Shown: positions 30,255-40,780, numbered from the stretch's first letter. The stretch is DNA of 64,000 nucleotides from Thermococcus nautili (GCF_000585495.1 NZ_CP007264.1:1-64000), one strand, 5' to 3'. Notes: generated by a model from the sequence alone, not told the origin. Numbers and translations are program-made.

Positions 30255-30313
30255 CTTTTCACACCTCCAATCATCTTCATTCCTTTATTCACACGTGTGC
30301 GAGGGAAAGTAAT

Positions 30314-31336
30314 TCAGCCGAAGAGGGCGCCCAGTCCGGCGAGCGCATCCTCCTCGGATGCCTCCTCTTCTTCCTCTTCCTCCTCGGCCTCCTCAACCTT
30401 CTCCTCGGTTGGCTGAGGAGCCGCGGCAACGGCCACTTGGGCCTGAGCGTTTAAAAGCTCTTTGGTCTTCTCGTCAAGCAACTCCTCGGGCAGGTTCTGC
30501 GCTATGAGCAGGACGGCACGGAGAGCCCTGCCAAAGATGTCCTCGATGGTCTCAGGCGTGATGTAGCCAGCTTCGACTGCAACGTTCTTGGCTCCAAGGT
30601 AGGCCTTCTGGATGATGGCTTCGATGGTCTGCTTGGTCGGATAGGCGGTGTTAACCGACAGGTTGAAGGCGTGCATGTACGCCTGCTGGAGCATGTTGAT
30701 GTACTCCTGCTCGTCTATCGCGAGGACGTCCGGGGTGTAGACAATGCCGTCCTCGTAAGCGGCGAGCAAGTTGAGACCGACCTCGAGGGGCTCGATACCA
30801 AGGGCGTTGAGGATTCTCGCGAGCTGTTCGGTTATAACCTCTCCCGCCTTGAGGACGGTGTGGTCCTTCTGAATGCTAACCTTACCCTTCTCAATCCTCG
30901 CGGGGATTCCAAGGGCCTGCATCTCACCGACGAGCGGGCCCGGTGGAATCGAGGTCGGTCCGGCTGGAATGACGACGTCCTTGGGAACGACCGCTCCGGG
31001 CTTGGCCGGGGCGGGGGTTTTGCTCTCCTCGAGGAGCTTGTAGAGCTTGAAGGGGTTCATCTCGGTGGCGAGTATCGCCGCTCCTCCCTCGATGTAGTCG
31101 GCGAGCTTCTCGAGGTCCGGCTTGTTGAGCTCCTGGGCGGCCCTCTTTATGGCCAGCTCGATGAGGGTGTTCCTGCTGACCCTGAGAAGGGCCTTCCCGC
31201 GAAGCTTGTCACGCATCTTGCTGAGCGGGTAAGCGGGGACACCGGCCACGTCAACGAGGGCAATCACTGGGTGGCTCTTGATAATCTTGGTGAGTTCTTC
31301 AACTTCCTTCTTCTTCCACTCGGCTACGTGGGCCAT
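30314..31336 (-). CDS. rplP0: Ribosomal protein P0 (L10e)
   Basis: Base of the ribosomal stalk, about 340 residues. It binds 23S rRNA through its N-terminal domain ([18 protein letters not shown]) and carries L12 dimers on C-terminal helices, ending in acidic [18 protein letters not shown]. The start is the ATG giving [10 protein letters not shown] after GAGGTGAGGGAG. Six bases behind L1. Confidence 0.97.
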   Translation of the reverse strand: MAHVAEWKKKEVEELTKIIKSHPVIALVDVAGVPAYPLSKMRDKLRGKALLRVSRNTLIELAIKRAAQELNKPDLEKLADYIEGGAAILATEMNPFKLYKLLEESKTPAPAKPGAVVPKDVVIPAGPTSIPPGPLVGEMQALGIPARIEKGKVSIQKDHTVLKAGEVITEQLARILNALGIEPLEVGLNLLAAYEDGIVYTPDVLAIDEQEYINMLQQAYMHAFNLSVNTAYPTKQTIEAIIQKAYLGAKNVAVEAGYITPETIEDIFGRALRAVLLIAQNLPEELLDEKTKELLNAQAQVAVAAAPQPTEEKVEEAEEEEEEEEASEEDALAGLGALFG

Positions 31337-31341
31337 CTCCC

Positions 31342-31992
31342 TCACCTCTCAACCTTAACGGCCGGGCCCATTGTGGTCTTCACGTACACTGACTTCACCT
31401 GGTTCTCTCCGCGCTCGAGCTTGTTGATGATGGCGTTGAGAACCGCCTCGGCGTTCTCAGCGAGCTTCTCGTCGTCCATGTCCTCGGTGCCTATCGGGGC
31501 GTGGACAACCGGGTTGTTCTTGAGCTGTATCCTGACGGTCTTCTTGAGCCTTGCAACTATCGGCTCGAGGTTGGTCATGGTCGGCGGAACGACCTGCGGC
31601 ATCTTGTTCCTCGGACCGAGGTACCTACCGAGGTACTTACCTATCTTGGGCATCAGCGGAGCTGCGGCAATGAAGAAGTCGTAGCGCTTCGCTAATTTCC
31701 TCGCTTCCCTCGGGCTCTTCGCTATCTCCTCAAGCTGCTCTCCACTAATCACATCAAGCCCGAGCTTTTTAGCCGCCTCAGCCACGGCACCATCAGCGAT
31801 GACCGCGATTTTTGGCTCCTTCCCACGACCGTGGGGCAGTACAACCTCAAGCTTAAACCTGTTCTCCGGCTTGCGGAGGTCGATATCCTTGAGGTTGACT
31901 GCTATCTCGACGGTCTGTGTGAAGTTGCGCGGCTTAGCCCGGGCCTTCGCCTCCTTCACCGCTTCCACGAGTTTCTGCCTGTCGAAGGCCAT
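31342..31992 (-). CDS. rpl1: Ribosomal protein L1
   Basis: 216 residues, binds the L1 stalk of 23S rRNA; family signature in [13 protein letters not shown] and the basic N-terminus ([20 protein letters not shown]). It is separated from L11 by 79 bases that include a TATA-like sequence, so it may also be transcribed from an internal promoter. In some archaea L1 represses its own mRNA; a binding site was not identified here. Confidence 0.97.
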   Translation of the reverse strand: MAFDRQKLVEAVKEAKARAKPRNFTQTVEIAVNLKDIDLRKPENRFKLEVVLPHGRGKEPKIAVIADGAVAEAAKKLGLDVISGEQLEEIAKSPREARKLAKRYDFFIAAAPLMPKIGKYLGRYLGPRNKMPQVVPPTMTNLEPIVARLKKTVRIQLKNNPVVHAPIGTEDMDDEKLAENAEAVLNAIINKLERGENQVKSVYVKTTMGPAVKVER

Positions 31993-32053
31993 TTACAGCC
32001 CTCCCTTTCGTTTTCGATTTGAGCCGAAAAAGTCAAAGATGCCTAAAAGGAGG

Positions 32054-32064
32054 GATTTTTAAAG
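32054..32064 (-). promoter_or_regulatory. Possible internal promoter before L1
   Basis: CTTTAAAAATC on the minus strand in the L11-L1 gap resembles a TATA box and would start transcription about 35-40 bases before the L1 ATG. The rest of the operon has gaps too short for promoters. Confidence 0.4.
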
Positions 32065-32071
32065 TTTTCCC

Positions 32072-32563
32072 TCACTCCTCGGCTTTCTCAAAAATCTCGT
32101 CGTAGAGTCCTTCGTCAATCTCCCTCTGAACTTCCCTTGGGTCCTTGCCTTCAACCGTAACGCCCATGCTGAGGGCGGTTCCTATGACTTCCTTGGCCGC
32201 AGCCTTGAGGTTCGGTGCGAGCATCTGGTCAATCTTCATCTTGGCTATCTTGACGACCTGCTCCATGGTGAGGTTCCCGACCGGAGTGTGGCCGGCCTCG
32301 CTTGAGCCCTTCGGAATGCCGAGCTCTTTCTTGATGAGCTGGCTGGTCGGGGGAATACCGACCTCAATCCTGAAGGTCTTCTTCTTGGGGTCCTCAACGA
32401 TAATCTTGACGGGAACCTGCATTCCCTCGAATTCCTTGGTGGCCTTGTTTATCTCGTCAACGACCTGCTTAACGTTCAGTCCGAGGGGACCGATGGCCGG
32501 ACCGAGCGGGGGTCCGGGTGTGGCCTTTCCACCTTCAACGAGGACTTCGACAACCTGTGGCAT
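32072..32563 (-). CDS. rpl11: Ribosomal protein L11
   Basis: 163 residues, GTPase-associated centre. The N-terminal domain is [26 protein letters not shown], typical of L11; the RNA-binding C-terminal domain contains [15 protein letters not shown]. It lies between spt5 and L1 as usual in Thermococcales. Confidence 0.97.
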   Translation of the reverse strand: MPQVVEVLVEGGKATPGPPLGPAIGPLGLNVKQVVDEINKATKEFEGMQVPVKIIVEDPKKKTFRIEVGIPPTSQLIKKELGIPKGSSEAGHTPVGNLTMEQVVKIAKMKIDQMLAPNLKAAAKEVIGTALSMGVTVEGKDPREVQREIDEGLYDEIFEKAEE

Positions 32564-32597
32564 TCATCTCACCACCTTTACTTTTGTCTCGGGCCTG

Positions 32598-33056
32598 TCA
32601 CTCCTTCTGGCGTTTGCTTATAAGTCTAACGTATTCGCCCCTCACCGTGACCGGTATCGGGACGATTGAGCCTATGAGCTCGACGACAATTTCGTCCTTG
32701 CTCTCGTCAACCCTGACGACCTTGGCCTTCTCACCCTTGAACGGGCCGGCTATGAGTTCGACGATGTCGCCGGGCTCGAAGCCGCTGACGGCAGGTTTCT
32801 CCTCGAGGAAGTGCTCTATCTCGTGGAAGGGAATCTCGCCGGGGAGAACGCGCTTCGCGTGGCGGATTCCCCTTATGGCCTCGTCAACGGCGCTCTTGTT
32901 TGGGGCCTCCACGAATATGTACCCCTTAACCTTGCTTGGCGCAAGGATGGCCTGAATAGGGATGTTGTAGGTCTTAGCCTTGCTGTAAACGAGGTTCGCG
33001 GTCGTGGTTTCCTGGCCCACGGTAACGCTGACGGTGAATATCTTTCCCTCGCTCAT
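32598..33056 (-). CDS. spt5: Transcription elongation factor Spt5 (NusG homologue)
   Basis: 152 residues: an NGN domain ([21 protein letters not shown]...[17 protein letters not shown]) that binds the RNA polymerase clamp, followed by a KOW domain ([26 protein letters not shown]). Works with Spt4. It is directly behind secE and before L11. Confidence 0.97.
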   Translation of the reverse strand: MSEGKIFTVSVTVGQETTTANLVYSKAKTYNIPIQAILAPSKVKGYIFVEAPNKSAVDEAIRGIRHAKRVLPGEIPFHEIEHFLEEKPAVSGFEPGDIVELIAGPFKGEKAKVVRVDESKDEIVVELIGSIVPIPVTVRGEYVRLISKRQKE

Positions 33057-33066
33057 GGCGCAACCC

Positions 33067-33252
33067 TCACGAGCCCGTGATGAAGTAACCGACCATCCTG
33101 ATGAGCATGCCTATGAGGCCTATGAGAATCATTCCAATGCCGGTAATCTTGACGGCTAGCTTAAACTCCTTCATTCCCGGCTTTCTCGTAACGAGGAGTA
33201 CCCTCTTGGACTCTGAGAGGAACGTTTTAATCTTCTCGATGGTGCTCGTCAC
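33067..33252 (-). CDS. secE: Protein translocase subunit SecE (Sec61 gamma)
   Basis: Single-pass membrane subunit of the SecYE translocon. An amphipathic N-terminal helix ([24 protein letters not shown]) is followed by one transmembrane helix. Start: a GTG at codon 4 of the longest frame, giving 61 residues, because AGGGGTGA would otherwise overlap the first codon. It is 11 bases ahead of spt5. Confidence 0.93.
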   Translation of the reverse strand: MTSTIEKIKTFLSESKRVLLVTRKPGMKEFKLAVKITGIGMILIGLIGMLIRMVGYFITGS

Positions 33253-33282
33253 TTCCTTCACCCCTCTAAAAGTTTAAAGGAT

Positions 33283-34404
33283 TCAAAGCTCGTCGAGGTC
33301 GAGCTTGATGGTTCTCTTCTCTTCTTCACCGAAGTAGGACTTCTCCTCTTCCTCGGCGACGGCGTACGGCGAGCTAACGCCGGTGACAACGAGGAGGATT
33401 CTAATCATCTTGCCGAGCTCCTCGTCGAGCTGGATACCCCAGATGACCTGCGCCTCGGGGTCGAGCTTGCTGGTGACGAGTTCGATAATCTGCTGTGCCT
33501 CCTCGAGCTTGACGTCGCTTCCGCTGATGCTTATCAGAGCGCCCTTGGCACCGCTTATGTCCACGTCGAGAAGCGGGCTGTTGAGTGCCTGCTGTGCCGC
33601 TTCGAGGGCCCTCTTCTCGCTGTCGCTCTCGCCGATGCCTATCATCGCAACACCGCCGTCCTTCATGACGGCCCTTACGTCGTTGAAGTCGAGGTTGACA
33701 AGGCCAGGCTTGGTGATGAGCTCGGTGATGCCCTTGACGGCCTGGACGAGTATCTCGTCGGCGACCTTGAAGGCCATGTGAATTGGAAGGTTCGGGGCAA
33801 CCTCCATGAGCTTGTCGTTCGGTATGACGATGACGGTGTCGGTGTTCTTCCTGAGCCTCTCGAGACCGTACTCAGCGTTCTTTATGCGCCTTATGCCCTC
33901 AACGGTGAACGGAAGGGTAACCACCGCAACGGTGAGTGCACCCATCTTCTTGGCTATCTCGGCAACGACCGGCGCGGCGCCGGTTCCGGTTCCTCCACCG
34001 AGACCGCAGGTGATGAAGACCATGTCCGCGCCTTCAAGGGCCTCCCTGATTTCCCTCTCGCTCTCCTTCGCGGCTTCCTCACCCATCTTGGGGTTGTTGC
34101 CTGCACCAAGGCCCCTGGTAAGCTCTTTTCCGATGAGTATCTTCTTGTGGGCCCTAATCTTGAGAAGGTCCTGTGCATCGGTGTTGATTGCGATTATCTT
34201 AGCGCCCTCGATTCCAACCTGCATCATCCTGTTAACGGTGTTACAACCGGCACCGCCGACACCGACGACGTATATCTTGGCCTGAATCTGCTCAAGGAGC
34301 TTCTTAAGCTCCTCATCTATGTCCGACTGGGGCTGAACCTCCGGAACGGCCTTGGGCTGGGCCGCCGAGGTTCTCTCAATGGCGTCCTCAATCAGCTTCA
34401 GCAT
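33283..34404 (-). CDS. ftsZ: Cell division GTPase FtsZ
   Basis: Tubulin-like GTPase forming the division ring. [13 protein letters not shown] starts the core near residue 48; the tubulin signature [12 protein letters not shown] is near 131, followed by the T7 loop [11 protein letters not shown]. The C-terminal end is acidic. The start is the ATG ([12 protein letters not shown]) after GGAGGGTGAAAAG; the longest frame adds nine residues. It heads the secE-spt5-L11 cluster. Confidence 0.97.
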   Translation of the reverse strand: MLKLIEDAIERTSAAQPKAVPEVQPQSDIDEELKKLLEQIQAKIYVVGVGGAGCNTVNRMMQVGIEGAKIIAINTDAQDLLKIRAHKKILIGKELTRGLGAGNNPKMGEEAAKESEREIREALEGADMVFITCGLGGGTGTGAAPVVAEIAKKMGALTVAVVTLPFTVEGIRRIKNAEYGLERLRKNTDTVIVIPNDKLMEVAPNLPIHMAFKVADEILVQAVKGITELITKPGLVNLDFNDVRAVMKDGGVAMIGIGESDSEKRALEAAQQALNSPLLDVDISGAKGALISISGSDVKLEEAQQIIELVTSKLDPEAQVIWGIQLDEELGKMIRILLVVTGVSSPYAVAEEEEKSYFGEEEKRTIKLDLDEL

Positions 34405-34519
34405 CTTTTCACCCTCCGAAGAGTTTAACACCCTTTGGAGTTTGTATGGGAGTGGTATATAAACTTAGCTAACCCGAAACTGAACTTAACTGGCCCGTAG
34501 TCTCTTTAAAGGTTTCGGC

Positions 34520-35338
34520 TCAGTCCCTGATGAACTCAAGGCCGAGCTCCTCCGCCAGCGACCTTGCGAGTTGCCTCGTCTCACCCTTGCTTCCCTTCCA
34601 GTCAACGTATATCGCCTCAACTTTTTCGGCGGTTCTCTCAATGGCCTTCAGGAACATCTCCCGGGAGAGGGGATGCGCGTACTTCGGGGCTATGTGGCCG
34701 AAGGCTATGTCGGTCTCAAGGGCGCGCTTCGTCTGCTTCGGCGCGTAGTGACCGCCGCCTATTCCGATGGCAACCTTGAACTTGGCTTTTTCGTAGTTCT
34801 CAAGGACGTAGACAATTGTTTCGGCTATTATCTCGCCCGCCCTGTCGTTGGCCCACTCCTCCTCGCTCGAACCAATCTCTATGAAGAAGCTCGGAACCTC
34901 GAGCTCGCTCGGCCCGTGGTGTGTTGCTTCGTAGCAGACGGTCCAGCCGAGGTCGTTCAGCTCGTTCATCTTGAGGAGGGCAAGCTTCATGGCGCTCGGC
35001 AACGCTATCGCTAGGCTCTCGTCCTTCCCGCCGTACATGGCCTTTCCCCAGTTGCCCGTCACGTGGGTCGTCAGGGCAGGCAACTTCTGCTTGCTTGAAT
35101 GCCTGGAGGCGAAGGCTATCACCTCGGGCATAAAACCGAGCTGAGCCTCTATGGCCTTGTCGAGGTTGTCGTAGTAAATCATCTCGTCGTTGGTCGTGAG
35201 TATTAGCGTCTCACCGCTCCTGTAAACGGGGTTACCGTCGAAGACCATGTCGGTTTCCTTGAACCTGAAGTTCTCAATGAGCTTCTCCATTATGTTCATT
35301 GAAGCCCTGTCGATTTTCGTGGTCATGATGACCTTCAT
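34520..35338 (-). CDS. dtdA: D-aminoacyl-tRNA deacylase (archaeal DtdA type)
   Basis: Hydrolyses D-aminoacyl-tRNA (DTD2/GEK1 family), protecting translation. About 272 residues with conserved segments [48 protein letters not shown] and [14 protein letters not shown]. The start is [12 protein letters not shown] after GGTGGAAG; the longer frame reaches into the upstream non-coding region. Standing alone between ftsZ and the TAXI operon. Confidence 0.92.
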   Translation of the reverse strand: MKVIMTTKIDRASMNIMEKLIENFRFKETDMVFDGNPVYRSGETLILTTNDEMIYYDNLDKAIEAQLGFMPEVIAFASRHSSKQKLPALTTHVTGNWGKAMYGGKDESLAIALPSAMKLALLKMNELNDLGWTVCYEATHHGPSELEVPSFFIEIGSSEEEWANDRAGEIIAETIVYVLENYEKAKFKVAIGIGGGHYAPKQTKRALETDIAFGHIAPKYAHPLSREMFLKAIERTAEKVEAIYVDWKGSKGETRQLARSLAEELGLEFIRD

Positions 35339-35486
35339 GGCTTCCACCGGGGCCAGGTTAGTGGGGAGGTTATAAAACGTTATGGCGATAGCCGCGGGAA
35401 TGTGCAAAATATATCCATTCACCTTCGAAAATTGAGTAATAACAATAAACCATGGGCCGCAGGTTTTTCGAAGTTGTAACGCAAAC

Positions 35487-35539
35487 TATTTAAAAAGGGA
35501 AAGTACACTAATAGACTAATATGGCCATATAGCCATATT
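35487..35539 (+). promoter_or_regulatory. TAXI-TRAP operon promoter with palindromic operator
   Basis: TATA box TATTTAAAAA at 35487-35496. About 25 bases further, at the expected transcription start, lies AATATGGCCATATAGCCATATT (given here as arms AATATGGC and GCCATATT around CATATA), a near-perfect palindrome at 35518-35539. A repressor bound there would block initiation. The start of the substrate-binding protein follows 28 bases later. Confidence 0.6.
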
Positions 35540-35566
35540 GTGCACATTGATGTGGAGGTGGGTGGT

Positions 35567-36601
35567 TTGAAGAAGTTAACAACCCTGGCCCTTGTGGCCG
35601 TTTTGGTTCTCTCAATGGTCGTCGCCGGCTGTATTGGCGGGCAGAGCTCGACAGAAACCCAGACCGGAACCTCGGGAACGTCCGGGGAAACGACCTACAC
35701 AGGAACTATAACAATCTACACTGGAGGAACCAGTGGAGTCTACTACCCGTTGGGCTCCAAATACGCGGAGCTCCTTAACAAGGCTGGAATAAATGCCAAG
35801 GCCGTCACGAGCGGTGCAAGCGTTTCTAACGCCAAGGCAATCGGCGACGGCAACGCCCAGGCCGCGATTATGCAGAACGACGTGGCTTACTACGCCTACA
35901 ACGGCCTTTACATGTTTGAGGGAAGCGCGATAAAGAAGCTTCGCGGTGTCGCGGCACTCTATCCTGAGACAGTTCAGTTCGTCGTTAGGGCGGACAGCGA
36001 CATAAAGAGCCTTCAGGACTTGGCCGGAAAGAAAGTCGCAATAGGTGCCCCGGGAAGCGGAACGGCCGTTGCAGCCGAACAGATTCTTAAGGCGGCCGGC
36101 GTCTGGGACAAGATTCAGAAGGTCAACCAGAAGTTCAGCCAGGCCGCCCAGGCCCTCAAGCTCGGCCAGATTGACGCGGCAGTTATAGTTTCCGGAGCTC
36201 CGACTCCGGCCATAACCCAGATAGCCGTTACAACGCCCGTTAGGGTCATCCCGATATCAGACGATATCCTCAACAAGCTCAAGAGTGAGGGCTACATCTT
36301 CTACGTCAGGCAGGTTCTCCCGAAGGACACCTACAAGGGAATGACCGAGGATACTCCAACCCTCGCCGTCAAGGCGATTCTCGTCGTCAGCGCCGACCTT
36401 CCGGAGAGCGTCGTCTACGAGATGACCAAGGTGCTCTTCGACAACGTTGACCAGCTCCGCGCAGTCCACCAGAAGGCCAAGTACATAAGCCTCGATACGG
36501 CCCTCGACGGTATGAGCATACCGCTCCACCCAGGTGCCTACAAGTACTATGAGGAGAAGGGCCTCAACGTCCCTGACAACATCAAGCCACCGAGCGGGTG
36601 A
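35567..36601 (+). CDS. TAXI-family TRAP transporter substrate-binding lipoprotein
   Basis: Extracytoplasmic solute receptor of a Na+-driven TRAP transporter, TAXI subfamily (glutamate/dicarboxylate-like ligands). Signal peptide with lipobox VVAGC, a Thr/Ser-rich linker, then TITIYTGGTSGVYYPLGSKYAELL, the TAXI signature region. The start is a TTG after GGAGGTGGGTGG, so the first residues are MKKLTTLALVAVLV. It overlaps the DUF1850 gene by four bases. Ligand cannot be told from sequence. Confidence 0.92.
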   Translation: MKKLTTLALVAVLVLSMVVAGCIGGQSSTETQTGTSGTSGETTYTGTITIYTGGTSGVYYPLGSKYAELLNKAGINAKAVTSGASVSNAKAIGDGNAQAAIMQNDVAYYAYNGLYMFEGSAIKKLRGVAALYPETVQFVVRADSDIKSLQDLAGKKVAIGAPGSGTAVAAEQILKAAGVWDKIQKVNQKFSQAAQALKLGQIDAAVIVSGAPTPAITQIAVTTPVRVIPISDDILNKLKSEGYIFYVRQVLPKDTYKGMTEDTPTLAVKAILVVSADLPESVVYEMTKVLFDNVDQLRAVHQKAKYISLDTALDGMSIPLHPGAYKYYEEKGLNVPDNIKPPSG

Positions 36602-37053
36602 GGGTCTTGAAAAGGGCCCTTTTCTTTTTTGCCATCATACTCCTCGTCACAGCCGTTTTTCCTGTTAATTCCCTGGTGATAACGACTAAATCATCCTCGT
36701 ACGTTTATCACCTCGGTGAGGTCTGGCTCAGGATTGAGTACAACCACAGTGTGGAGCACAGCGAGGTAATCGAGGTAATCGAGGTCAACTCAAGCGGGAT
36801 GTTCGTCAGGAAGATGCTCTGGAAGGACTTTGGGGCCGGCCTTCCGGAGGACATCCAGGGGAGGGAGGGCGACTATTACTACAAGGTCATCGACCAGCCA
36901 CTCGGGAAGAGCCTCGACTACTGGTTCATACCCTTCAACCGGCCTCAAATCGTCGTGAACAACGCGTCTGTAATCAGGCCACCGACCCCGGGGCTCGTCC
37001 ATTTCCGGGTTGAGAGGTGCCCCCTGATTCTCACAGCCTTAGGGAGGTGTTAA
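36598..37053 (+). CDS. DUF1850 protein of the TAXI operon
   Basis: 151 residues with an N-terminal signal or membrane helix (RALFFFAIILLVTAVFPVNSLV) and a small extracytoplasmic domain of the DUF1850 kind (YNHSVEHSEVIEVIEV...YKVIDQPLGKSLDYWFIP). DUF1850 proteins are known from operons between TAXI receptor and fused TRAP permease; the role is not established. The start may be the GTG overlapping the previous stop or a TTG nine bases on. Confidence 0.85.
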   Translation: MRVLKRALFFFAIILLVTAVFPVNSLVITTKSSSYVYHLGEVWLRIEYNHSVEHSEVIEVIEVNSSGMFVRKMLWKDFGAGLPEDIQGREGDYYYKVIDQPLGKSLDYWFIPFNRPQIVVNNASVIRPPTPGLVHFRVERCPLILTALGRC

Positions 37054-37055
37054 CT

Positions 37056-39335
37056 TTGGAAGAGAAGCATGTGGAAGTTGAGGAACTTGAGGAGGTAATA
37101 AGCAGGACGAGAAAACTGCCCCCAAAGCTTGAAATGGTCGTGACGGTATCGGCGGTGCTCATTGGAATATACGAGATTCTCTTCATCTTCAACTTCAACG
37201 GAGCCCTCTACGACATGCTTTCCCGCGTTGGAATAAAGCTCAACTTCCTGCTCTACACGCTCCAGAGCCAGCAGGGAGAGGCCTTCGTTCTGGCGATGAT
37301 TCTCATCATAGCCTATCTCCTCTACCCGTTCCGGCGCTCTGAGAGGTTCAAAAACGTTGGACTGATTGACTACGTTTTCATAGCCCTGAGTTTGATAACG
37401 ATGTTTTACCTGTTCTTCAGGTATCCGAGCTACGCTGAAACAGCAACGGTCTACAAGAAGGACGTAATCTTCGCGCTCCTTGCGATACTCGTCGTCCTCG
37501 AAGCCACGAGGAGGGTGATAGGCTGGGTTCTCCCCCTGGTAGTCATAGTGTTCCTTGGCTATGCCATCCAGAACATCAACTTCAACTGGATGGTCTTCAC
37601 GGAACACATGTACCTCGCCAGCGAGGGAATCTTCGCGACACCGCTCTACGTCATGACGATTTACGTCTTCGCCTTCATATTCTTCGGAGCATTCCTGCTC
37701 AAAATAGGCATAAGCGACTATATAACGGAGTTCATGATAAGCCTCTTCGGTTCCCGCCCCGGAGGCCCGGCCAAAGCCGCCGTCATAGCGAGCGGTCTCA
37801 TGGGAACCGTCAGCGGTTCGAGCGTCGCCAACGTCCTTACCACTGGAACCTTCACGATACCGCTCATGAAAAAGGCCGGCTATCCGCCAGAAATAGCGGG
37901 AGCCGTTGAGCCGGTGGCATCTACCGGTGGCCAGCTGATGCCCCCGATAATGGGTGCGGCGGCGTTTATAATGGCGGAGTTCCTTGGAGTGCCCTACAAC
38001 AAGATAATCATCGCCGCGGTCATTCCTGCCCTCGTCTACTACTCGGGCGTTTACCTCTTCATAGACAGGGAAACCAAGAGGCTCGGCCTTAAGGGTATGC
38101 CCAAGGAGCACTTCAAGCCGATACGCTACTTCCTGAGGAAGAGCTACATCCTCCTGCCGATAGCCGTCATAACGGTCGCCCTCGTCTGGGGAATCCCTGC
38201 TCACATCGCGGCAATATCATCCCTAGGAATAGCAATCTGGGTCGCATGGATTTCCAAGGACGAGATTAGAGGTAACGAGGCGCTTTACGTGGCAATAGTC
38301 CTCATCGGAACGTTCATAATGTTCGCAGGCAAGGGTTACCCCATCCTCGTCGCCCTAACGGCCCTCCTCTTCGTCCTCGGCGCGCTGAAGAAGGAAGTGG
38401 AGTTCAACGAGAAGTTCTACATAACGGCGCTGTTCCTGCTCTTCATAGCCTTCAACCAGGCAATCGGCATGAGCAAGGAGAACCTTCTCTTCCTCACGGG
38501 AATCTTCGGAATAATCTTCTCGCTAATCGTTGGAGCAATATCGAAGACGCGCGACGGAAAGGAGATGTTCTCGGCGACCTACGAGTCAATGATAGAGGCC
38601 GGAAAAACGAGCACAGCGGTCATGCTCGCGGCCGCGAGCGCTGGACTTATACAGGGCTCCCTAACGATAACCGGCCTTGCCAACTCCCTCGGTTACCGTC
38701 TGGCGGACCTCACGGGCGGAAACCTCTGGCTCCTGCTTATAGTCACGATGATTTTCAGCCTGATACTCGGAATGGGCGTCCCGACAACGGCGAACTACAT
38801 CATAACCTCACTCGTCATGGCGCCGGCAATATATCAGGCCGTCAGCTCGGTTTACCCATACAACCAGCCGGTTCCGGGCTTTGGAACAGCCATAGCCCTC
38901 CTCGCGGCGCACTTCTTCGTGTTCTACTTCGGAATACTCGCGGACATAACGCCGCCGGTGGCGCTCGCCAGCTACGCGGGTTCGGCCTTAGCAGGCGGTG
39001 ACTTCTGGAAAACAGCCCTCAACGCCGTTCGCTACGCGGTTGCAGGATACATCGGTCCCTACATCTACTTCACGCACCCGGAGATGTTCATAATAACAGT
39101 CAAGGACTGGACACCGACGATGGTTGGAACAGTGGTCTACGACCTGTTCGCCACGATACTCGTGCTATACATGCTGTCGGTCGGCTTTACAGGCTGGCTC
39201 AAGGGACACCTTAAGACGTACTACAGAATAGCGATAGTTGTGGTGGCATTTATCGCGGCCTCACTCCACCCAATACCGGTGGCGGTTGGACTCGGACTGC
39301 TCGCGCTGGGAATGCTTGGAAAGGTTCAGGGCTGA
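37056..39335 (+). CDS. Fused TRAP transporter permease (4TM plus 12TM)
   Basis: About 760 residues with roughly 17-19 transmembrane helices, combining the small and large TRAP permease subunits as usual for TAXI systems. The large domain has SGLMGTVSGSSVANVLTTGTF and a repeat-related GMGVPTTANYIITSL, the two inverted hairpin regions. Start: TTG after GGGAGGTG, three bases after the DUF1850 stop. Its 3' end overlaps the convergent pilin-like gene by 10 bases. Confidence 0.93.
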   Translation: MEEKHVEVEELEEVISRTRKLPPKLEMVVTVSAVLIGIYEILFIFNFNGALYDMLSRVGIKLNFLLYTLQSQQGEAFVLAMILIIAYLLYPFRRSERFKNVGLIDYVFIALSLITMFYLFFRYPSYAETATVYKKDVIFALLAILVVLEATRRVIGWVLPLVVIVFLGYAIQNINFNWMVFTEHMYLASEGIFATPLYVMTIYVFAFIFFGAFLLKIGISDYITEFMISLFGSRPGGPAKAAVIASGLMGTVSGSSVANVLTTGTFTIPLMKKAGYPPEIAGAVEPVASTGGQLMPPIMGAAAFIMAEFLGVPYNKIIIAAVIPALVYYSGVYLFIDRETKRLGLKGMPKEHFKPIRYFLRKSYILLPIAVITVALVWGIPAHIAAISSLGIAIWVAWISKDEIRGNEALYVAIVLIGTFIMFAGKGYPILVALTALLFVLGALKKEVEFNEKFYITALFLLFIAFNQAIGMSKENLLFLTGIFGIIFSLIVGAISKTRDGKEMFSATYESMIEAGKTSTAVMLAAASAGLIQGSLTITGLANSLGYRLADLTGGNLWLLLIVTMIFSLILGMGVPTTANYIITSLVMAPAIYQAVSSVYPYNQPVPGFGTAIALLAAHFFVFYFGILADITPPVALASYAGSALAGGDFWKTALNAVRYAVAGYIGPYIYFTHPEMFIITVKDWTPTMVGTVVYDLFATILVLYMLSVGFTGWLKGHLKTYYRIAIVVVAFIAASLHPIPVAVGLGLLALGMLGKVQG

Positions 39336-39502
39336 CTGTTCGTCATGTTCTGGAGTATCTCCACTATTTCTTTATTTGCCCGGTTCATGTTCTCAGCTGC
39401 TGTTTGGGCGGTTCTGTGCATGAGCCTGACGGCTATAAGGACCATCGTGAGCGCGAGTGCAATCATGAAAAGGTACTCTATCGCGGCCTGGGCTGGCCTC
39501 AT
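39326..39502 (-). CDS. Class III signal peptide (type IV pilin-like) protein
   Basis: About 58 residues. The N-terminus MRPAQAAIEYLFMIALALTMVLIAVRL has the archaeal class III signal (cleavage before QAAIEYL) leading directly into a hydrophobic helix, as in pilin-like filament subunits processed by a PibD/EppA-type peptidase. The mature tail is short and helical. Start: ATG after GGGGGTGAGAG. No pilus assembly genes lie nearby. Confidence 0.8.
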   Translation of the reverse strand: MRPAQAAIEYLFMIALALTMVLIAVRLMHRTAQTAAENMNRANKEIVEILQNMTNSQP

Positions 39503-39571
39503 AGCTCTCACCCCCTAAAACTTAGAACGTTTGTGGCTATAACCTTTTGGTATATGAATCGAAGGAGAAAA

Positions 39572-40780
39572 TCAGTAAAGCATAACCTCAAAGCCCAACT
39601 CGCTGAGTAAATCGGCAAGCTCTTCGCTATCAACGTAGGCCAGCAGGTGGTGGTTTCCGAGCGTTCCGTCGAGGAACTCGGAGGCATCCTCAATCCTGAG
39701 CTTCACCTGCGTTCTGCATCTGTTCTCTAGGTGCTCGTTGCCGACAACATCAACACCGGCAACAACCGCGCGCCTTCCGCGAACCTTGAAGAGGCTCGCC
39801 TTTTCCTTTGGGAACTCGACGTCAACGCCAACGCCGATACCGCTCTCGAAATGGCTCCTCAGGCGGTAGCGCCAGAGCAGGGGCGCGGTGCAGTGGGCGA
39901 GTATGATGTAGTTCTCCCCGAAGTCCGCAACGTTGCCCATGAAGGCGGGCTTATCGAAGTACTTCCTCACAATGTACATCCCTAGGAGCGAGTTCAGCTC
40001 GCCCTCACAGCCGGCCGGAATCCCCTCGGCGTTGAACATTGCGAGGGCCAGACATGGCGTGGCGTTGAGCTTGCCTATGAGGTCGAAACAGCCTATCGTG
40101 AAGCCATCGAGCCTGTAATCGCGTAGGATTTCCTTGATTGCAAGGTATATCCTTCCGGCCTTCGCTAAGGCATCTTTTCCGGGTTCCTTCACCTCGCTTG
40201 CCCGCTCAAAGATTTCCTCAACGACCTTCCAGCCGTCCTCATCGCTCACCTTATCGTAGTACTCGTAGAACTTCTTGAGGCTAATCCTCGTGTAGGGGAG
40301 CTCAAACTTCTCGTTGACGAGCCAGGGGGAAACTCTGCCGATGAGGCCGAGCCTGGCCCGGAGGAATGGTTCGAGGGTTTCGAGGGAGTCTTCGTATGCG
40401 AGCAGAGCGGCCTTGAGCTCGTTCATGTCCTTGACAAGAGTCGAGGGAACGAGCCTCTCGCGCAGGAACTCCCTGATTTCGATTCCAGCGGCGAGGGAGT
40501 TGTTGAAGGGGTCGCCGAAGATTACGGTGGGCCTTCTGAAGACGAAGAACTCTTTGAGGAACCCTTCAGTCCCACCCGTTAAGGGGTAGAGGATTATGGC
40601 ATCAGCCTCGTTGAAGTTGAGCTCCTCCTTGGCCTCCCGAAAGTCCGCCTTTGAGCTCAGCATAAAACCGCCGACGACGTCGAAGTCCCCGGCAAGGGCG
40701 GTGAGGAACTCGGAGGCCTTCTTCTCAAACGACTTCGGATTCGCGAGTTCGCTAACCCCGAAGGCAACGCCAACCTTCAT
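39572..40780 (-). CDS. L-fucose/L-arabinose isomerase-like protein
   Basis: About 402 residues. The N-terminal Rossmann-like part (ADAIILYPLTGGTEGFLKEF) and the C-terminal part with EGIPAGCEGELNSLLGMYIV and ENYIILAHCTAPLLW resemble FucI/AraA-superfamily isomerase folds (COG2407-like). Whether it is an isomerase is uncertain; metal-binding residues were not mapped. Start MKVGVAFG after GGTGGAAGC. It diverges from the HARP gene. Confidence 0.75.
   Translation of the reverse strand: MKVGVAFGVSELANPKSFEKKASEFLTALAGDFDVVGGFMLSSKADFREAKEELNFNEADAIILYPLTGGTEGFLKEFFVFRRPTVIFGDPFNNSLAAGIEIREFLRERLVPSTLVKDMNELKAALLAYEDSLETLEPFLRARLGLIGRVSPWLVNEKFELPYTRISLKKFYEYYDKVSDEDGWKVVEEIFERASEVKEPGKDALAKAGRIYLAIKEILRDYRLDGFTIGCFDLIGKLNATPCLALAMFNAEGIPAGCEGELNSLLGMYIVRKYFDKPAFMGNVADFGENYIILAHCTAPLLWRYRLRSHFESGIGVGVDVEFPKEKASLFKVRGRRAVVAGVDVVGNEHLENRCRTQVKLRIEDASEFLDGTLGNHHLLAYVDSEELADLLSELGFEVMLY

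Noticed and set aside
30671-31684. 337-codon plus-strand frame opposite P0 and L1
   Set aside because: Crosses two certain ribosomal protein genes on the other strand; no start signals.
37050-38204. 384-codon minus-strand frame opposite the TRAP permease
   Set aside because: Antisense shadow with Arg/Asp/His/Tyr-rich composition; the plus strand encodes a clear membrane protein.
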